Source: Myxococcales bacterium
GTDB lineage: Bacteria > Myxococcota_A > Bradymonadia > Bradymonadales > Bradymonadaceae
Direction of reading: 5' to 3'
DNA length: 41,171 nt
Assembly: GCA_007120035.1 (NCBI GenBank)
Contig: SKON01000125.1
Location: 1-41,171 of the forward strand
The notes under the pieces are model-generated. The model saw only the letters and a list, made by a program, of their open reading frames with translations, was not told the DNA's origin and did no database searches. A program made the position numbers and the translations under genes. Below, piece by piece: positions 34,314 through 41,171 of this stretch; the stretch's first letter is position 1, and each line of letters opens with the position of its first letter.

Positions 34314-35917
34314 ACATCTCTCCTGGCCCGTAAGGCCCCGTAGTCGATCTTCGAATTATGCCGCGGATCCACAGGGAGCGGCTCCGCCGAAACACAGACC
34401 TCATCGGCGGCGATCCCGGCCTCCTGAAGGCGGCGCTCCACGTCCCCACAGAGGGTCTGCGGGTCGCCGCTGAACCCCTCGCCGCCGTACACTACTACCA
34501 CGAGCCGCTCGTCGCCGCCCGCCCTGTCGGACTCCCCGAGGGCCGCCACCTGCACCACTCGTTCGTCGTCCCCCCGGGCCACCTGCTCCACCACCTGGGC
34601 CTGCAGCTCCTCCTCGCCACGGAGGATCGTCGAGTGCACTCGCCCGGTCAGCCAAAACCGCCCCTCCTCGTCGAAGTACCCCGTGTCCCCCATCCGGTGC
34701 CAGATCCGGCCCTCCTCGTCGACGATCTTATTCTCCGCCATCGCCCGGGGGTTGCGAAAGTACTTCGTGCACACCGACTCCCCACGGACCAAGAGCTCCC
34801 CCACTTCTCCCTGGGCCAAGGCCAGCTCCGCCAGAGCTCCGTCGCCGATCTCGATGGGGCCACGACGGATCGGGATCACCTTCCCCTCGACGGTGTCCAC
34901 CAGGCGCCCCACACAGTACCCGGGCCGAGCCACGTCGGAGGCGCTCAGCGTTAGCCGCTCGTCTGCGTCCACGTGAGCCACGGGCTCGGCCTCTGTGGAC
35001 CCGTAGACCACGAGGATCTCCGTGTCGGGCATCCACCGCCGCCACCGCTTGAGCTGTCGATCCGAGACAGGCGCCCCGCCGGTGAGGACTCGCCGGAACG
35101 TCGCTCTACGGTCGGCGGCCTCCAGAGCGTCGCAGAGACGGTCGAAGAAGGGCGGCGATCCGGCGGCGGTGTTCACCCCGTACTCGTCGATCTGCTCCAG
35201 GATCCGGGCCCCATCGGCCTCGGCGACCCGCCGCAGATCCACGTCGGGGATCACCGTGGTCACCCCGTTCGCCAGGTTGTTCAGGGAGAACACCGGGAAG
35301 GTCGGCATGTCCACGTCACCGGGCTCGCTAGGAAACGCCCCGTTGATCGCGTCTCGCTGGGCCGTCAAAAACCGATGGGACCTGTCGGCGCCCTTGGGGA
35401 CGCCGCTGGAGCCGCTCGTAAAGGTGATCAGCGCCGTGTCCTCCTCCAAGACCCGATGGGGCCGCTGAATCCCGGCGCACCGCTCCACCTCCAACCAGCT
35501 CCGCCGGGCGGGCACGCAGAGAAACCGCCCCCCCGTGGTCACCGTGACCGGGAGGGTCCGCAGGGTCTTGTCGAAGAGACGCACCAGGTGGCTCTTACCC
35601 ACGCCGATGAACCCTCGGGGCTCAGCGTAGGCCGCGAAGTTCGCGATCTGCCGGGCCCCCACCCAGGGATCCACGAAGACCGCCACGGCCCCCACCTTCA
35701 GCACCGCCACCAATGCCTGATAGAGCTGCAGGCTCATGGGCACCATCAGGATCACTCGATCCCCGGGCTCTACCCCCTCAGCCCGCAGCCCGGCGGCCAT
35801 CCAGTCCACCCGGGCCTCGAACTCGGCGAAGGTCCAGGTCTCCCCGTCGGGGGCAACCAGCGCCGGATGGTCCGGTCGCCGCTGGCAGGACTCCTGCAGA
35901 AACCGCACTACCGTCAT
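34310..35917 (-). CDS. OleC-like AMP-dependent acyl synthetase/ligase
   Basis: 535 residues from the ATG at 35917, chosen because AAGGA lies 6 nt upstream; further in-frame starts extend into the promoter. ANL-superfamily motifs: P-loop 'ITFTSGSSGVPKGADRSH', 'VYGSTEAEPVA', and 'MGDTGYFDEEGRFWLTGRVH', with the C-terminal Lys in 'HNSKIDYGALR'. The segment 'MPTFPVFSLNNLANGVTTVI' resembles OleC, the beta-lactone synthetase of bacterial olefin synthesis, more than ordinary acyl-CoA ligases. OleA, OleB and OleD are absent here, so the substrate may be another hydroxy- or fatty acid. Translation is coupled to the phosphotransferase gene downstream. A good promoter lies at 35982-36010. Confidence 0.88.
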   Translation of the reverse strand: MTVVRFLQESCQRRPDHPALVAPDGETWTFAEFEARVDWMAAGLRAEGVEPGDRVILMVPMSLQLYQALVAVLKVGAVAVFVDPWVGARQIANFAAYAEPRGFIGVGKSHLVRLFDKTLRTLPVTVTTGGRFLCVPARRSWLEVERCAGIQRPHRVLEEDTALITFTSGSSGVPKGADRSHRFLTAQRDAINGAFPSEPGDVDMPTFPVFSLNNLANGVTTVIPDVDLRRVAEADGARILEQIDEYGVNTAAGSPPFFDRLCDALEAADRRATFRRVLTGGAPVSDRQLKRWRRWMPDTEILVVYGSTEAEPVAHVDADERLTLSASDVARPGYCVGRLVDTVEGKVIPIRRGPIEIGDGALAELALAQGEVGELLVRGESVCTKYFRNPRAMAENKIVDEEGRIWHRMGDTGYFDEEGRFWLTGRVHSTILRGEEELQAQVVEQVARGDDERVVQVAALGESDRAGGDERLVVVVYGGEGFSGDPQTLCGDVERRLQEAGIAADEVCVSAEPLPVDPRHNSKIDYGALRARRDV

Positions 35918-35981
35918 CGGTCGTCCTTCAATCTCGTCGTCACTCTTCTCACCCACTGATTCGACGTCTCCTTCTAGCATT

Positions 35982-36010
35982 TTTATGCTTCGTGGACAGC
36001 GACCGATCAA
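35982..36010 (-). promoter_or_regulatory. Sigma70-type promoter for the OleC-like operon
   Basis: Read on the minus strand: TTGATC (36010-36005), a 17-bp spacer and CATAAA (35987-35982), giving a leader of about 58 nt to the ATG at 35917. It is divergent from the promoter at 36035-36063, with the palindromic operator about 29 bp upstream of its -35. Confidence 0.55.
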
Positions 36011-36034
36011 ATTCACTTGCGCAGGAGAAGACCA

Positions 36035-36063
36035 TTGTTGCAAATGATTTGCATTTGCATTAA
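36035..36063 (+). promoter_or_regulatory. Sigma70-type promoter for the DUF1636 operon
   Basis: TTGTTG (36035-36040), exactly 17 bp, then CATTAA (36058-36063). Transcription would begin near 36070, which rules out the in-frame GTG at 36067 as a useful start and favours the ATG at 36115. Confidence 0.6.
36039..36058. promoter_or_regulatory. Fur/Zur-like operator between -35 and -10
   Basis: TGCAAATGATTTGCA (36039-36053) is a perfect 7-1-7 inverted repeat, the geometry of Fur-family boxes. Overlapping it, GCAAATG and CATTTGC (36040-36058) form a second 7-5-7 inverted repeat. The AT-rich site fills the spacer of the promoter, so bound repressor would block polymerase. The exact regulator is not known; no Fur-family gene is in the window. 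Confidence 0.6.
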
Positions 36064-36114
36064 AGAGTGAGAATTCGAGAGCGAAGAGGTTTCCGTGATC
36101 TGCGAGTCCAGCAC

Positions 36115-36546
36115 ATGAGTCTTCAAAGAGTGAAAATAGTAGAGGCTTCGCAAGAAGTGGGTTGCACGCTGCACGTCTGTACATCCTGCCGTTCCCCGGG
36201 CACTCCCAGAGAACCACGAGAGAGTCGGCCTGGATATCAGCTCTTTCTGGAGCTCCACGCGGCCGTTGCTCGCAGTTGCCTCAAGGATAGTGTCGACGTG
36301 ATCCCCTGCGAATGCCTCAGCGTCTGCCCAAGACCCTGTGGAATCGCGTTCTCGGCACAGGATTCATGGGCCTATCTCTTCGGTGACCAGCTTCCTGGAA
36401 TCAGTGCCAATCAGATTCTTGAATGCCTCGACCTCTACCTTCGGTCTCCGGACGGTTTCATGCCGCGGAAGGAGCGGCCAAAGGCCCTCCGAAACAGCAT
36501 TCTGGGCCGGATCCCCAAGGTCTGCTCATCTCTCGAACTCCCATAG
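36115..36546 (+). CDS. DUF1636 predicted metal-binding protein
   Basis: 143 residues from the ATG at 36115. DUF1636 is recognised by 'TLHVCTSCRSPGTPREPRES' (Cys22, Cys25), 'IPCECLSVCPRPCGIAFS' (Cys65, 67, 71, 75), 'WAYLFGD' and 'RSPDGFMPRKERPKALRNSI'. Its Cys arrangement resembles a thioredoxin-like [2Fe-2S] ferredoxin; family members are annotated only as predicted metal-binding, and as I recall occur near cobalt/zinc (CobW-type) genes. It is cytoplasmic. It is the first gene of a run with the 36584 (37-bp gap) and 38355 genes, behind the Fur-like operator. No clear ribosome-binding site precedes the ATG, so the start is less certain than the gene. Confidence 0.85.
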   Translation: MSLQRVKIVEASQEVGCTLHVCTSCRSPGTPREPRESRPGYQLFLELHAAVARSCLKDSVDVIPCECLSVCPRPCGIAFSAQDSWAYLFGDQLPGISANQILECLDLYLRSPDGFMPRKERPKALRNSILGRIPKVCSSLELP

Positions 36547-36583
36547 CTCGTTCACCCACAACTCCAACCCACAAGGACCACAA

Positions 36584-38365
36584 ATGAGAATCAAACACCC
36601 ATTGCCCTTTATGATCATGCTCTCTCTTGCTCTTGCCTTTCTGGCCGTCGGGTGTGGAGAGGATGACCCAGAGGCCCCTGCGCATAACCAGTCCCATGCT
36701 CCGAACAACCAGTCCGATGACCCCATCGATTGTGGTCCAAACGAAGTACAGGCAGGGGACAATTGCGAGTGTGCCGCTGGATACGAGCGCGTCGGAGATC
36801 ATTGCGAAGAGAAAACGTCCGACGACGACTGCGGACCCCATGGGGAACCCCACGGTAATCACTGCCACTGCGATCTAGGTTTTCACGAAGTGGATGGGCT
36901 CTGCGAAGAGATCCCGCACGGAGACCGCGCCCTTCAGGTGGTCGAGTCCTTTCAGTATCCCGCCGGCACCCTCGATGGCCGGGCCGGTGGCCTCGGATGG
37001 GCTGGCGAGTGGGCCGGATCGGGCTCGGTCCAAAGCCGGAGCCTGCGGCGGTATGATGCAGACAATGATCGCTGGACGGGGTACGAAGGGGGAGCTCTGA
37101 TGCCGGCGGGCGGAGGCGGCGCTGGCGGAGGAGGACAGGCGACTCGCCGTCTTGACACTCACGGGCTTGCGCTCAGCGATACTCCAGGATTGGTCGGCGC
37201 TCCCGGTGAAGAGCTGTGGATCTCCCTGGTCGCTTACGCATCGGAAGGGCAACAGGAGGGCCAGTGGGGTGGTCTCCAACTCTTCGGAAAGGGCTTCCGC
37301 AGCGAGGAGGATGGCGGTGACCATCACGACCACGATCATGGCAGCGGCGAAGATCGGGAGTGGACCGAGGAAGTGCATTTCATCGGTGCTCCCTACCAGA
37401 GCTCGGGCCGCCCCACCCACTGGGGTCTCGATCGCTATCCTCTCGACGCTCCCGTATACAGCGATACACCTGTCGATCAGGTGACCCATCTCCTGATTCG
37501 AGTCGAGTTTGGCACGGACTCCGACAGCGATGCGTTGGTGGAGCTGTGGACCGATCCCCCTCTCTCTGGATCCATCGGCGCTGCAGACGTCAGCCTCCCC
37601 GGACCTGACTTCCGTATCCAGTCTATCCGGCTGGCTGGATTCGACGGCTTCGTGGTCGACGAGCTTCGCATGGGAGAGACACTCGCCGACGTCCTGAGCT
37701 CCAGGGAAGCCGAAGCGCTCCACGTCGGCTCCGATCTGGAGGCAGAAGGGACCCTGGAAGGGCAAGATGATGGCTGGGGCTGGGCGGGACCCTGGACGGG
37801 TGACGCCTCTGTGGTTTCATGGAGCGATTGTACAGCGCTCGAGGCAGCTTGTTCAGAGCTGGCAGTCCAGGGAGACGGCGAGCGCAACATTGACGCCTCG
37901 TGGCTACGTCCCGAGTTCAGTGATTCCCCGGGGCGAGTCGGTGCTCCTGGCGCACAGGTTTGGCTCGCATTTCTGGCACACCTGCCGGACGGCCAAAGCG
38001 AAGATCTTCGGTTCGCCGGCCTCCAGCTCTTCGACGGTACCATCGAGTATCGCTTCCTGGGAGCGCCCTGGTGGGACACGGATCGACCCGCCCACTGGGG
38101 CATCGATCAGCCAGGCGAACCAACCCCCACCTACACCGACACGCCCACAGATCAGGCGAGTCGGATCGTAGTTGCCATCACCTTTGCCGACGAGGGGGAG
38201 ACAGAGGCCATCGTCGACATGTGGGTCAACCCTGACAGCACTCCCGGAGAGCCCGATGCCTCCCTGGCCGGCCCTGACTTTCGATTCGATCGAATTCGCC
38301 TCCGAGGTAGCGCTGGAACACTCTTCTCCATGTTCCGTATCGCTGAGAGCTTTGATGACCTCTGA
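36584..38365 (+). CDS. Lipoprotein with EGF-like Cys modules, duplicated beta domain and His/Asp insertion
   Basis: 593 residues. AAGGA precedes the ATG at 36584. The lipobox is LAVGC (Cys24). Two short Cys/His modules follow (CECAAGYERVGDHCEE and GPHGEPHGNHCHCDLGF). The rest is an internal duplication of about 210 residues: each copy has 'GWAGEWAG' or 'GWAGPWTG', 'GAPGEELWISLVAY' or 'GAPGAQVWLAFLAH', 'GLQLFG' or 'GLQLFD', 'PTHWGLD' or 'PAHWGID', and 'GPDFRIQSIRLAG' or 'GPDFRFDRIRLRG'. This resembles a LamG/concanavalin-like sandwich. Copy 1 alone carries the insertion HHDHDH (247-252) in acidic context, a likely metal-binding loop. Genes before and after are very close or overlapping. A surface metal-binding role is inferred, not shown. 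Confidence 0.85.
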   Translation: MRIKHPLPFMIMLSLALAFLAVGCGEDDPEAPAHNQSHAPNNQSDDPIDCGPNEVQAGDNCECAAGYERVGDHCEEKTSDDDCGPHGEPHGNHCHCDLGFHEVDGLCEEIPHGDRALQVVESFQYPAGTLDGRAGGLGWAGEWAGSGSVQSRSLRRYDADNDRWTGYEGGALMPAGGGGAGGGGQATRRLDTHGLALSDTPGLVGAPGEELWISLVAYASEGQQEGQWGGLQLFGKGFRSEEDGGDHHDHDHGSGEDREWTEEVHFIGAPYQSSGRPTHWGLDRYPLDAPVYSDTPVDQVTHLLIRVEFGTDSDSDALVELWTDPPLSGSIGAADVSLPGPDFRIQSIRLAGFDGFVVDELRMGETLADVLSSREAEALHVGSDLEAEGTLEGQDDGWGWAGPWTGDASVVSWSDCTALEAACSELAVQGDGERNIDASWLRPEFSDSPGRVGAPGAQVWLAFLAHLPDGQSEDLRFAGLQLFDGTIEYRFLGAPWWDTDRPAHWGIDQPGEPTPTYTDTPTDQASRIVVAITFADEGETEAIVDMWVNPDSTPGEPDASLAGPDFRFDRIRLRGSAGTLFSMFRIAESFDDL

Positions 38366-39860
38366 ACCTCCACGCAGGCAAGCAACCTCGCCGGTGTGGA
38401 TCGCCTCATGCGCTCTCCTTCTCGTAACTGCATGCGGTGAGACCGGCGAGGTCGCTCCCCCTGATGAACCGATCCCGGATGAACCGGTCCCGGACCACGA
38501 GGAGAACCTGTTCCAATGGCCTCCGACAAGTCCGGAGCCCCTTTTGGAAGACGATCCCGTCGGACGAGCGCTGAAGGCCATGGAGGCTCCGCCCCGCGAT
38601 TGGGCCGACTTGGAGCAGGCCCTCTCCCTCGGGCGCTTCTGTCCCGGCTCTCACCGAGGTGTCTACCTGATCGAGGAGGCTCAGATCCGCCCCGAGGGTA
38701 TCGTGTCCCATACTCCAGACCCATTGCCGAGATTCCTTCTCACCGGTTGTCCCGGCGATGACGAGACGCCGGAGCATGAGGTCTTCGCTGTGTTGATCAG
38801 CGATACCGATCGTCCTCTCTCCGATCCTCTCAACGACCAGGTCGTTGAACTCATGGGCTGGCATTCTGAATCACAACGGTATGCATTTTATCGCTTGCGC
38901 TTTCAGTCCGGGAGCCTCGTCATGCTGGAGCGGTTCGTAGAATCCGCTCCCACCCAGGTTCATCGGTTGAAGTGGCGCTCTTCGGAGAACTCCGTCGTTG
39001 TGGACACCCCCGAGATTCACTGCGGGCAATGCCACCACCAGATGGAGCCCGTGCTCAACGAGCTGCGCCAACCGTGGGCCAATTGGCTCAGCTCCGAGAA
39101 GGCTCGTCCCCTAAGGGACTACGACGGGATCACGGCGGAATACATCGAGATCAGCAGCCGGGCCAACGCACTGGAACGCGTCATCCTCGCCGGGGTGGAT
39201 CGGACTCTCGGTGATACCTCCAGACCAGCTCGTGTCGATTGGCTTCTCGAAGAATCCCTTGAGGAAGCCTTACGGCCCTTATTCTGCCCTACCACGATCA
39301 ACGTTCGCTCCGCTGGCCCCTCCTTTCCTACGGAGGCGATCGTCGACCCTGTAGGCCTCGCGGCCGGGGTCTCGGTTCATCTCCCGTCCCAGTTCTCGCC
39401 CGACGTCCTTGTGCCCGTCCGTGGCGAGACCGATCGGCAGATGGAGCGACGACTCCGACAGAAAGGTGTCGTCCAACCAACGACGATCGAAGCACTCCGA
39501 CTGGTCGACTATCGCCACGGGACCTTCTCCACGGTTCGGTGTGACTTGTACCCACGACTGCTGGAGAGGCTGCATGAGCATCCGACGCTTTTGGATGACG
39601 CTCTTCGGGAGTTACTCCGCGACCACTTGCGTGAACGGGAGCTACATCCTGCCTTGGACCTGGCGAGAGCACTGCTCGACGAATCTGCTCCATTGGAGGA
39701 GGTTGCTGCCTCTCGTGCTATCTTCCGCTACCATGTCGATTCCATTCTCGAGGGCTTCGACGACGTATCACAGCGAGAACTGATCGAAGACCTCCAGGCG
39801 ACCGCGGTTGACCACTTCGGTGGTCCGGCCACCGTATTGCCGCGTTTCATCGATCCCTAA
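38355..39860 (+). CDS. Lipoprotein with one CxxCH heme-binding motif
   Basis: 501 residues. The ATG at 38355 overlaps the previous gene's end by 11 bp and opens a signal peptide with lipobox LVTAC (Cys27); longer frames upstream lack a signal. An acidic Pro-rich linker is followed by an unrecognised domain. C223-GQCHH carries the c-type heme attachment motif. The surroundings (EIHCGQCHHQMEPVLNELRQ) resemble the heme-binding parts of Myxococcota and Planctomycetes cytochrome-like surface proteins. Only one motif is visible. A distal Met is available in HHQMEP but its role is a guess. The C-terminal half is helical and charged. A redox partner for the two upstream products is plausible. It converges with the GNAT gene, sharing 4 bp. 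Confidence 0.82.
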   Translation: MTSEPPRRQATSPVWIASCALLLVTACGETGEVAPPDEPIPDEPVPDHEENLFQWPPTSPEPLLEDDPVGRALKAMEAPPRDWADLEQALSLGRFCPGSHRGVYLIEEAQIRPEGIVSHTPDPLPRFLLTGCPGDDETPEHEVFAVLISDTDRPLSDPLNDQVVELMGWHSESQRYAFYRLRFQSGSLVMLERFVESAPTQVHRLKWRSSENSVVVDTPEIHCGQCHHQMEPVLNELRQPWANWLSSEKARPLRDYDGITAEYIEISSRANALERVILAGVDRTLGDTSRPARVDWLLEESLEEALRPLFCPTTINVRSAGPSFPTEAIVDPVGLAAGVSVHLPSQFSPDVLVPVRGETDRQMERRLRQKGVVQPTTIEALRLVDYRHGTFSTVRCDLYPRLLERLHEHPTLLDDALRELLRDHLRERELHPALDLARALLDESAPLEEVAASRAIFRYHVDSILEGFDDVSQRELIEDLQATAVDHFGGPATVLPRFIDP

Positions 39861-40957
39861 CAGGAGTCATCCTTCGCCCACCGATAGAGCTCATACCGGC
39901 GAAACTCTCGCCCGTACTCAGCCCCCACCCGGTTGGAGTAGTTCCCGACCATCATCAGGCAGTGGTTGGCGGCCACCATCTTCTTCTTCACCATGGCGTC
40001 CAAGAAGAGATAGGCGATCGCCCCGGCCATCCCCTTGCCGCGATGAGCGGGCATCACCCCCACGGTCTTCACGTTCCCCACGTTTTGTTCCGGTGAAATC
40101 AGGAGCTTTTCATGGTCACCTCGGGCCTTCGCCATCAGCAGAGCCCGGGCGTACCCCGGAAAGGCGAAGCAAAACCCCGCGTCCTCTCCATCAGCGTCGA
40201 CGATGAAGAAACAGAGGTCGCCGCTCAAGATCGGCTCCGCGCCGGCGTAGAGGGCCCCGAAGGCCTCCCGGCTGATCTCCGTGTACAGATAGGCCTCGTC
40301 GAAGATCACCCGAACCATCTCGTACACCCGATCCACGACCTCCTCAAAGGGGCTCTCCGTCATGGGTTCCACGGTGTACCCCGCGGCGACGAGCTCCTCA
40401 TACCGGGGTCGGTTGTGCTCTCGGGCGGCGATGAGGTCGTCGTGTCGACAGGACCGATACTCCTGCAGAAGTCGAAACCCCGCGTCCTTCCACAGCGCCG
40501 GATAGTACTCCCGGTTGTAGGGCTCCTTCAGAAAGAGTGGTTCCTCGAAGGGCCCCATGTTGAACCGGTAGTCGTGCCATGTATCACCATTCATGGGCCC
40601 CACGACCTCCTCGGCGCCCTCGTCCTTGGCCCACGCCACAGCCCGGCGCAAGACCGACCCCACGGCCTCGCGATCATCGAGGCCGTCGAAGTTCCCGATC
40701 GTCGCCGCCGGCGCCCCGCCGAGCTCCAGTCCTGGCGTCAGCCGACCGACGACGCAGGCCACGAGCACCTCACCACGGCGGGCAAAGAAGATCCGCTGCC
40801 GCCCCTGAAACTCCGGCCGCCCCAGATCGCGGGCCAGGCTCCCCACCGGCGAAGCCTCGTAAAGCTCATCGCCCTGGTAGACCCGCTCTCGAAGCTCCTC
40901 CATAGCCTCCACCAGGGCCGGGGTCACGGCATCGAACTCTTCGACCTTCACGCTCAT
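39857..40957 (-). CDS. GNAT-family N-acetyltransferase
   Basis: 366 residues. The ATG at 40957 is favoured over an upstream one by GAGGAG at about 6-nt spacing. The acetyl-CoA-binding motif A is visible near the C-terminus as 'TVGVMPAHRGKGMAGAIAYL', followed by 'GNYSNRVGAEYGREFRRYEL', typical of large two-module GNATs. The N-terminal half looks like a second, degenerate GNAT module (IFFARRGEVLVACVVGRLTP). The family transfers acetyl groups to amines; the substrate is unknown. It is cytoplasmic. It is opposite in direction to the metal-locus genes and probably unrelated to them. Confidence 0.85.
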   Translation of the reverse strand: MSVKVEEFDAVTPALVEAMEELRERVYQGDELYEASPVGSLARDLGRPEFQGRQRIFFARRGEVLVACVVGRLTPGLELGGAPAATIGNFDGLDDREAVGSVLRRAVAWAKDEGAEEVVGPMNGDTWHDYRFNMGPFEEPLFLKEPYNREYYPALWKDAGFRLLQEYRSCRHDDLIAAREHNRPRYEELVAAGYTVEPMTESPFEEVVDRVYEMVRVIFDEAYLYTEISREAFGALYAGAEPILSGDLCFFIVDADGEDAGFCFAFPGYARALLMAKARGDHEKLLISPEQNVGNVKTVGVMPAHRGKGMAGAIAYLFLDAMVKKKMVAANHCLMMVGNYSNRVGAEYGREFRRYELYRWAKDDSC

Positions 40958-41101
40958 CGAAACTCCTCGCGCAGGGATCATCAATCATTCGACGCAACGT
41001 TGTAACACTTTTATGCCAAGTCGCCAGCCGTCCCCGTAGTCGCTCCGCGCCGCCCAGGGTGGGCGCTCCGCCCCCCGGGCCGCCCCCGGTGGCGCGGTGC
41101 C

Positions 41102-41151
41102 CTCGCGGAGGCGAGGCCTTGGCCCGCCGGAGCCCTCGGGCGCAGCCCGAC
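41102..41151. other. GC-rich hairpins in the window's final intergenic stretch
   Basis: CCTCGC/GCGAGG (41102-41107 with 41112-41117) and TCGGGC/GCCCGA (41137-41142 with 41146-41151) form two tight hairpins. They lie upstream of the GNAT gene in a GC-rich tail (about 41040-41171) with no supported gene. The tail is cut by the window end, so its nature is open. Confidence 0.4.
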
Positions 41152-41171
41152 TGTGCCAGCCACGGGGGCTC

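Noticed and set aside
36067..36114. GTG start at 36067 for the DUF1636 gene
   Set aside because: It lies at the predicted transcription start, so no room for a ribosome-binding site.
40112..41005. Plus-strand ORF opposite the GNAT gene
   Set aside because: Shadow; the minus strand carries the acetyl-CoA-binding motif and a good ribosome-binding site.

Overview
The window is GC-rich Gram-negative DNA. Its style suggests a member of the Myxococcota/Bradymonadota group or a relative: many outer-membrane-type lipoproteins, large beta-propeller and Cys-rich surface proteins, a eukaryote-type Ser/Thr kinase and dense C-ending codons. The placement is inferred from gene content only. There are 22 credible protein genes. 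I see no rRNA, tRNA, CRISPR array or intact transposase.

Layout. 184-9116: a transmembrane Ser/Thr kinase with a propeller-like region (minus), divergent from a giant alpha-2-macroglobulin lipoprotein with an intact thioester motif. 9308-16184: an accessory block of cell-surface proteins with less extreme codon use. It holds a gene lacking a clear 5' end, an Ig-like/RCC1 lipoprotein, a multi-rhodanese lipoprotein (minus), a His-rich small lipoprotein and a PPC-domain lipoprotein with a terminator. 16615-21839: a macro-domain/DUF309 fusion and a 1376-residue Cys-rich/Kelch lipoprotein with an 87-bp internal tandem repeat.

21876-26283: a VOC protein, then a tight run of a beta-ureidopropionase very like the animal enzyme, a DUF3419/BtaA-like SAM enzyme and an oversized DolK/phytol-kinase-like membrane protein. 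26300-29208: a translationally coupled pair of minus-strand genes of no family I recognise. 29425-29818: tandem repeats and a 330-bp inverted repeat with conserved inner hairpins. 29879-30521: a small unknown protein and a cupin (minus). 30718-35917: an MGAT-like acyltransferase converging on a coupled pair, an OleC-like adenylate-forming enzyme and a PEP-synthase-like phosphotransferase that lacks the usual PEP/pyruvate barrel.

36035-39860: the most system-like locus. A sigma70-type promoter has a 7-1-7 palindrome between its -35 and -10, as Fur/Zur-family operators often do. It drives a three-gene run: a Cys-rich DUF1636 protein, a lipoprotein with a His/Asp metal-binding insertion, and a lipoprotein with a CxxCH motif. 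I read this as a candidate metal-responsive surface system. The window closes with a GNAT acetyltransferase and a GC-rich hairpin-bearing tail.
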